This document shows positions 24,065 to 27,655 of a stretch of 27,655 bases of DNA, in pieces. A program made the position numbers and the translations under genes. Source of the DNA: Bacillota bacterium (GTDB taxonomy: Bacteria > Bacillota > Clostridia > Christensenellales > UMGS416). The stretch is from NCBI GenBank assembly GCA_023409755.1, contig JAEYRA010000090.1, positions 1-27,655 of the forward strand. The letters are read 5' to 3'. The notes under the pieces are model-generated. The model saw only the letters and a program-made list of their open reading frames with translations, searched no databases and had not been told where the DNA came from. The stretch's first letter is position 1; each line of letters opens with the position of its first letter.

Positions 24065-26494
24065 TCACTCGTCATCTTCCAAATCGCCGGCATTCGGGTC
24101 GGTTGCCATGCCACGCAGCGCCTCAGCCCAGTGGATGGCAAGCTCGTCGGCAATCTCCTGGCGGTAAGCCTCGGTACGCAGCCGCAGATGGGAGCTTTGC
24201 CGGTCGGGCCAGACAAACACCCGGCCATCCCCCTCCTCAATGAGTGCGCCGCCATACCGCGCCGTGCTGCCGCCACGAGCATGCAAGGCCTTCATGGCAG
24301 CACCACGTTTATCGAGGGGACACTCCACCAACTGATCGTTGGTGAAGCTCTCTGGCACCCGGGCGGCATAGACGGAGAGAGGAATGCCCTCGGCTGCCAG
24401 CGTGCGCGCCAGCGCAAGAGCCGCATACACCCCGTCATAAAACAAGGTGCTAAGTCGCTCGTCGGGGGAGTTGCAGGCCTTACGCAGCCATTCACTGCGG
24501 CCAATGGCGGTGCGCTCCACCGTCACCCCACGGTTTCCAGCCAGCTCATCAAAGGCACGGGTCGCGGTGACCGGCAGCGGAACCGTGCCCGAGAGGATGT
24601 CCTGATCCATGGCGACCAGCGCCAGCAGCACCGCCAGTCGGTCACCATGGTATACCCCGCCCCGTTCATCCAGAAACGCAAAATCGTCTCCGGCTCGGTG
24701 CAGATAAAGGCCGATCTTGGCACCATCCTGCACCATACGGCTGCTGGCTTCCTCCAGCGTGCCGCTGGAGACGCAGCGCCGGCAGGCAACCCCCAGCTCC
24801 TCCAGCACCTGCTCAGCCCCCCTGTTGAGCTCGTCGTCAGGGCCATAGACGCCGATGGTGCGATCGCCCACGAAAGGCGCTCCGCCACCGTACAACTCCT
24901 GCTCGTAGAACACCGCAATGCCAGAGATGTCAATGATCTCCGGGATGTCCTCCGTACGCACCCGGCGGAAGCTGCCCCGGGCACTGAGTTCCTGAATGCG
25001 CTTCTCCTGCGCCTGGTCAATGTTGGCTCCACGGCCATCGAGCACCGTCAGCAGCACCTGCCCCTCGTGGGCCTGAATGTGCACGGCCCCATCCAGCCGC
25101 AGGCGCTTGGTGCCAAAGCGTGTCGCCGGCAGCGTCAGCCGCCCCATGTCCACACAGCACACACCGGTGGAGAGTAGCCCTGCGTCGAAAGCCTCCCGCA
25201 GCAGGGCGGCGGCGTTGTCGCCCCAGGTGGCCACTCCCACCCGGTTGCCGTGGGCCAGCGCCGAGCCCACCGCCAGCGCCAGCCGCGCCATCGTCTCGGC
25301 CGAGAGATCCTCGTTGAAGGTTCCGGAGATACCGTTTTCGTCAAAGAGCGCCTGAGGGTAGCGGCTGCCGCGCTGCTGGCTGCGGCGCACCCGGGCATGG
25401 CGTTCCACCCGGATGCCTGGCCACAGCAGCACCCCTCGGCCGACCACGCTATCGCCCCCCACATGCACCGACGCACCCACGACCGAACCGTCCTCCAACC
25501 GGGCACGTTCCCCCACCGTCACGTCCTCGCAGAGGATGGTGTGGTCAAGGTGAGCAGCGCGACCAACAAACACCCGGTCCAGCAGCACGCTGTGCTGCAC
25601 CGACGCACCACGGCCAATGACACACCCCCGCCCCACCACCCCATGGGGGCCAAGGGCACAGCCGCCCTCCAGCGTTGCCCCGGCCTGGATGTAGCAGGGC
25701 GGCGTGATTTCGGCGTCGGTGGGTACGGTCACCGAGGGATCCACCCACAGGCCCTCCTCCGGTTGGGGCAGCGGCAGTGTCACGTTCACCCGGCCGGCAA
25801 GCAGATCAAACTGGGCGGCGGCGTACTGGCCGGGGCTGCCGATGTCACACCAATACCCCTCGGTCAGGTGGCCATAGAGCGGTGCGTTCTCCTCCATCAG
25901 CGTGGGGAAGAGGTCCTTGGCGAAGTCGGCCTTCTCCCCCGCCGCCAGCCGGTCCATCACCTCCGGTTCAATGAGGTAGATGCCAGTGTTGACCGTGTCG
26001 CTGAACACATCGCCCCAGGCGGGCTTCTCCAGGAAACGCTCCACGCGCCCATCGCCATCGGTGATGACGACCCCATAGTCCACGGGCGTGTCCACGCTCT
26101 TGAGCACCAGCGTCACCGCCGCATTCTTGGTGCGATGCGCTTTCATGGCTTCCCCCAGGTCGATGTCGGTCAGGGCATCGCCGCTGATAACGAGGAATGT
26201 TTCATCCAGGAAGTCCCGTGCGGCGCGGACGCTGCCAGCGGTACCCAGCGGAACTTCCTCCACAAAGTAATGAAGATGCACCCCCCACTTTGACCCATCG
26301 CCGAAGTAGCCACGGATGCTGTCGGGCAGATAATGAAGTGTCACCGCCACATCCCGGATACCGTAGCGTGCTAGCAACTCCAATGCGTACTCCATGACGG
26401 GCCGGCCCAGCACCGGTACCATAGGTTTGGGCAAGTCGCAGGTAACGGGCCGCAGGCGGCTGCCCTCGCCGCCCGCCATGATGACTGCCTTCAA
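24065..26494 (-). CDS. Sugar-1-phosphate nucleotidyltransferase fused to a degenerate phosphomutase domain
   Basis: The 809-aa product has three parts. Residues 1-235 are an NTP-transferase (mannose-1-phosphate guanylyltransferase/glucose-1-phosphate thymidylyltransferase type) with AGGEGSRLRP (7-16), LPKPM (21-25), GDALTD (105-110), EKP (156-158) and NTGIY (169-173). Residues about 250-366 are left-handed beta-helix hexapeptide repeats. Residues about 380-795 match the phosphomannomutase/phosphoglucomutase fold, but all four active-site loops are altered: the phosphoserine loop reads AHEG, the metal loop HRAGDD, the sugar-binding GE-x-S-G-H motif is absent, and the phosphate loop reads WPDRQSSHLR. 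The first part should make an NDP-sugar; the third is probably not a mutase. TTG 26494 is chosen because family members begin MKAVIMAGGEG; ATG 26566, behind AGGAGGTGA at long spacing, would add 24 residues. Confidence 0.85.
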   Translation of the reverse strand: MKAVIMAGGEGSRLRPVTCDLPKPMVPVLGRPVMEYALELLARYGIRDVAVTLHYLPDSIRGYFGDGSKWGVHLHYFVEEVPLGTAGSVRAARDFLDETFLVISGDALTDIDLGEAMKAHRTKNAAVTLVLKSVDTPVDYGVVITDGDGRVERFLEKPAWGDVFSDTVNTGIYLIEPEVMDRLAAGEKADFAKDLFPTLMEENAPLYGHLTEGYWCDIGSPGQYAAAQFDLLAGRVNVTLPLPQPEEGLWVDPSVTVPTDAEITPPCYIQAGATLEGGCALGPHGVVGRGCVIGRGASVQHSVLLDRVFVGRAAHLDHTILCEDVTVGERARLEDGSVVGASVHVGGDSVVGRGVLLWPGIRVERHARVRRSQQRGSRYPQALFDENGISGTFNEDLSAETMARLALAVGSALAHGNRVGVATWGDNAAALLREAFDAGLLSTGVCCVDMGRLTLPATRFGTKRLRLDGAVHIQAHEGQVLLTVLDGRGANIDQAQEKRIQELSARGSFRRVRTEDIPEIIDISGIAVFYEQELYGGGAPFVGDRTIGVYGPDDELNRGAEQVLEELGVACRRCVSSGTLEEASSRMVQDGAKIGLYLHRAGDDFAFLDERGGVYHGDRLAVLLALVAMDQDILSGTVPLPVTATRAFDELAGNRGVTVERTAIGRSEWLRKACNSPDERLSTLFYDGVYAALALARTLAAEGIPLSVYAARVPESFTNDQLVECPLDKRGAAMKALHARGGSTARYGGALIEEGDGRVFVWPDRQSSHLRLRTEAYRQEIADELAIHWAEALRGMATDPNAGDLEDDE

Positions 26495-26613
26495 GATGCA
26501 GACCCCCAAGGATTTGATACCGTCAGTATGGCAAAATAAGGGGCGACTCATACTGCGCACGGTCATTACGGCTTGGTCACCTCCTGTCCTGTTGAAAGAT
26601 TTGCAATGAGCCA

Positions 26614-26642
26614 TTGACTTTGACGCCGCGTCACAGTGTACG
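26614..26642 (+). promoter_or_regulatory. Weak promoter candidate for the plus-strand GNAT-like gene
   Basis: TTGACT (26614-26619) with a 17-base spacer and TGTACG (26637-26642). The -35 is good, the -10 poor. The spacer contains a perfect palindrome (separate entry). Confidence 0.3.
26621..26633. repeat. Inverted repeat TGACGC-C-GCGTCA
   Basis: Perfect 6-base arms around a single C lie between the candidate -35 and -10 boxes of the GNAT-like gene, in the divergent region with the nucleotidyltransferase gene. Its half-site is the same as in the repeat at 19587-19601. Confidence 0.5.
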
Positions 26643-26672
26643 CTGGTGTCAGACAAAGAAGGAGGTCAAACC

Positions 26673-27173
26673 ATGGAAGAGTTTGAAGGGTTGTGTTTCA
26701 CCCCGGTAACTGTGGACGATGTGGAGACGCTGACCGGCATCATGACGAGGGCATTTGACGAGGACGGCTTCCGCCACCTGGGCCGTGCCGGGGGCCCTCC
26801 CGGCTACAACAACGGCGAGTTTATCCGTCATTGGTACCTCAACGCCGGTTCCAAGGCATTCAAGGTAGAGCGGGATGGGCGTGTCATCGGTGCGGTCAAT
26901 GTGTTCCTGGGCCCGGAGGGCGAAGGGTTCCTGGGCAACCTGATGGTGGACGCGGACCTGCAGGACGGTGGCGTGGGTCTCAAAATCTGGCGGTTTGTGG
27001 AGCATCGCTTCCCCGGTGTGCAGGTGTGGCGCACTGAGACACCGGGCTTCTCCCGCCGGAACCACCACTTCTACGTGAACAAGTGCGGGTTCCATGTCAT
27101 TCGCATCGATCAGCCGAAGGACCTGGAAGAAATGAGCTACTTCATGGAAAAGCATCTGACGACAAGTCACTAA
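26673..27173 (+). CDS. GNAT-like acetyltransferase family protein
   Basis: The 166-aa product fits the GNAT fold: N-terminal FTPVTVDDVETLTGIMTRAF, a central strand with GAVNVFLGPEGEGFLGNLMV, an acetyl-CoA loop-like LQDGGVGLKIWRFVE (the usual Q/R-x-x-G-x-G/A is recognisable), and a C-terminal NHHFYVNKCGFHVI segment typical of these enzymes. The substrate cannot be inferred. ATG 26673 is seven bases after AAGGAGG; a GTG at 26646 is not used because it precedes that site. It is the only convincing gene on the plus strand, divergent from the nucleotidyltransferase, and followed by a hairpin. Confidence 0.85.
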   Translation: MEEFEGLCFTPVTVDDVETLTGIMTRAFDEDGFRHLGRAGGPPGYNNGEFIRHWYLNAGSKAFKVERDGRVIGAVNVFLGPEGEGFLGNLMVDADLQDGGVGLKIWRFVEHRFPGVQVWRTETPGFSRRNHHFYVNKCGFHVIRIDQPKDLEEMSYFMEKHLTTSH

Positions 27174-27216
27174 ACAGGAGTTGGTCACAAGGGCCGCCCG
27201 TAGGCGTGCCCCACAA

Positions 27217-27261
27217 CAAACGATGGGCTGTATCAAAAAAAGTGATACCGCCCATCGTTTG
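27217..27261 (+). terminator. Long hairpin downstream of the GNAT-like gene
   Basis: CAAACGATGGGC pairs with GCCCATCGTTTG (12 bp), then one T/C mismatch, then GTATCA with TGATAC (6 bp), around loop AAAAAAG. It starts 44 bases after the stop. The following T-run is weak (AAATTTTG), so it may be a terminator shared by the convergent genes or another structured element. Confidence 0.6.
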
Positions 27262-27368
27262 CTGCAAATTTTGAGGAGATTTTACCGGCCTTTACCGGAC
27301 ATTCCATCCACCCGGCGTTGTGTCTCCCTACTGGTGCGAAGATGACAAGGAGGAAACGGAACGGACCC

Positions 27369-27655
27369 CTACTTGAGCCGTTTCCTCATGACAAGCTTTT
27401 CTTCTGTTTCATAATACTCGGAAAACCCGCTCTTCTTGTACAATGCGACGGGCCCCATAAAATCCTCTGCTTCATCCATGAATTCTTTGTTTGGATATGC
27501 CTCTACAAAGTCAAAACCATCCTCTGCCGCGTCCAGACAAACACGCTCCACGAGCTTTGAGGCAATTCCTCTTCTTTGCATTTTGGGTGCAATCGCAAAG
27601 CAAAAGATGGATTTTACCTTGATGTCCGGTGTGGATCCCTCCGTTGGTACGGAAC
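27369..27655 (-). CDS. GNAT family N-acetyltransferase (partial, 5' end outside window)
   Basis: About 95 C-terminal residues are visible and the frame stays open to the right edge. SIFCFAIAPKMQRRGIASKL has beta-strand 4 followed by the acetyl-CoA pyrophosphate-binding motif (QRRGIA). A helix, FVEAYPNKEFMDEAEDF, and GPVALYKKSGFSEYYE follow, the strand and helix where GNATs close over the substrate. The internal ATG at 27581 is within the motif, so it is not the true start. The DNA is more AT-rich and uses AGA codons, unlike the neighbouring genes, which suggests a different origin. It converges with the plus-strand GNAT-like gene. Confidence 0.85.
   Translation of the reverse strand, partial: SVPTEGSTPDIKVKSIFCFAIAPKMQRRGIASKLVERVCLDAAEDGFDFVEAYPNKEFMDEAEDFMGPVALYKKSGFSEYYETEEKLVMRKRLK

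Noticed and set aside
20868..24167. A very long plus-strand open frame (about 1100 codons) opposite the sialidase-like and isocitrate dehydrogenase genes.
   Set aside because: It spans two well-identified genes, a terminator and a promoter on the other strand and encodes no recognisable domain. Long antisense frames are common in GC-rich DNA.
27318..27560. Plus-strand open frame at the right edge.
   Set aside because: It lies opposite a clear GNAT C-terminus and has no ribosome site or similarity.
1..27655. CRISPR arrays, tRNA, rRNA, insertion sequences, toxin-antitoxin pairs.
   Set aside because: None seen on reading both strands; no repeated spacer pattern, cloverleaf sequence or transposase-like product was found.

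Overview
The window looks like chromosomal DNA from a GC-rich, probably spore-forming member of the Bacillota (Clostridia-like). The reasons are the gene order mraZ-rsmH-ftsL-(PASTA PBP)-murE-mraY-murD-ftsW-murA-ftsQ-DUF881-DUF881-sbp-ftsA-ftsZ, a MurE with the DNPR motif of meso-diaminopimelate enzymes, a SpoVD-like PBP with two PASTA domains, and the rpsF-ssb-rpsR and MazG-like/YybS/rplI/dnaB blocks typical of Firmicutes. Almost everything is on the minus strand. The only convincing plus-strand gene is a GNAT-like gene at 26673-27173. Genus and species cannot be read from the sequence.

Region 1 (1-15780, minus): the division and cell wall (dcw) cluster. It starts at a strong promoter upstream of mraZ and runs to ftsZ, whose 3' end is off the left edge. 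Genes are packed with 1-4 base overlaps or gaps mostly below 110 bases. It encodes the cytoplasmic ligases MurD and MurE, the lipid I synthase MraY, the first committed enzyme MurA, the FtsW/PBP septal synthase pair, the FtsL/FtsQ regulators, two DUF881 membrane proteins, the small basic protein, and the FtsA/FtsZ ring. murG, murC, murB and ddl are not in the cluster.

Region 2 (15652-16082): a 431-base AT-richer intergenic stretch with the mraZ promoter, candidate MraZ repeats, and a perfect 12-bp hairpin that ends the dnaB transcript.

Region 3 (16083-19520): MazG-like, YybS-like (DUF2232), rplI and dnaB, behind a near-consensus promoter. The phosphodiesterase gene gdpP/yybT usually found between yybS and rplI is absent.

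Region 4 (19644-20790): rpsF-ssb-rpsR with a consensus promoter and a clear intrinsic terminator.

Region 5 (20829-27655): accessory and metabolic genes. These are a cytoplasmic sialidase-like beta-propeller protein, a eukaryotic-type NADP isocitrate dehydrogenase with its own promoter and terminator, a sugar nucleotidyltransferase fused to a phosphomutase-like domain that has lost its catalytic loops, a plus-strand GNAT-like protein, and a partial AT-rich GNAT gene at the right edge.

Most of the window is ordinary housekeeping DNA. I saw no CRISPR, tRNA, rRNA, insertion sequence or prophage. The most unusual coding object is the nucleotidyltransferase/pseudo-phosphomutase fusion. The most interesting noncoding objects are the repeats around the mraZ promoter and the TGACGC inverted repeats in two intergenic regions.
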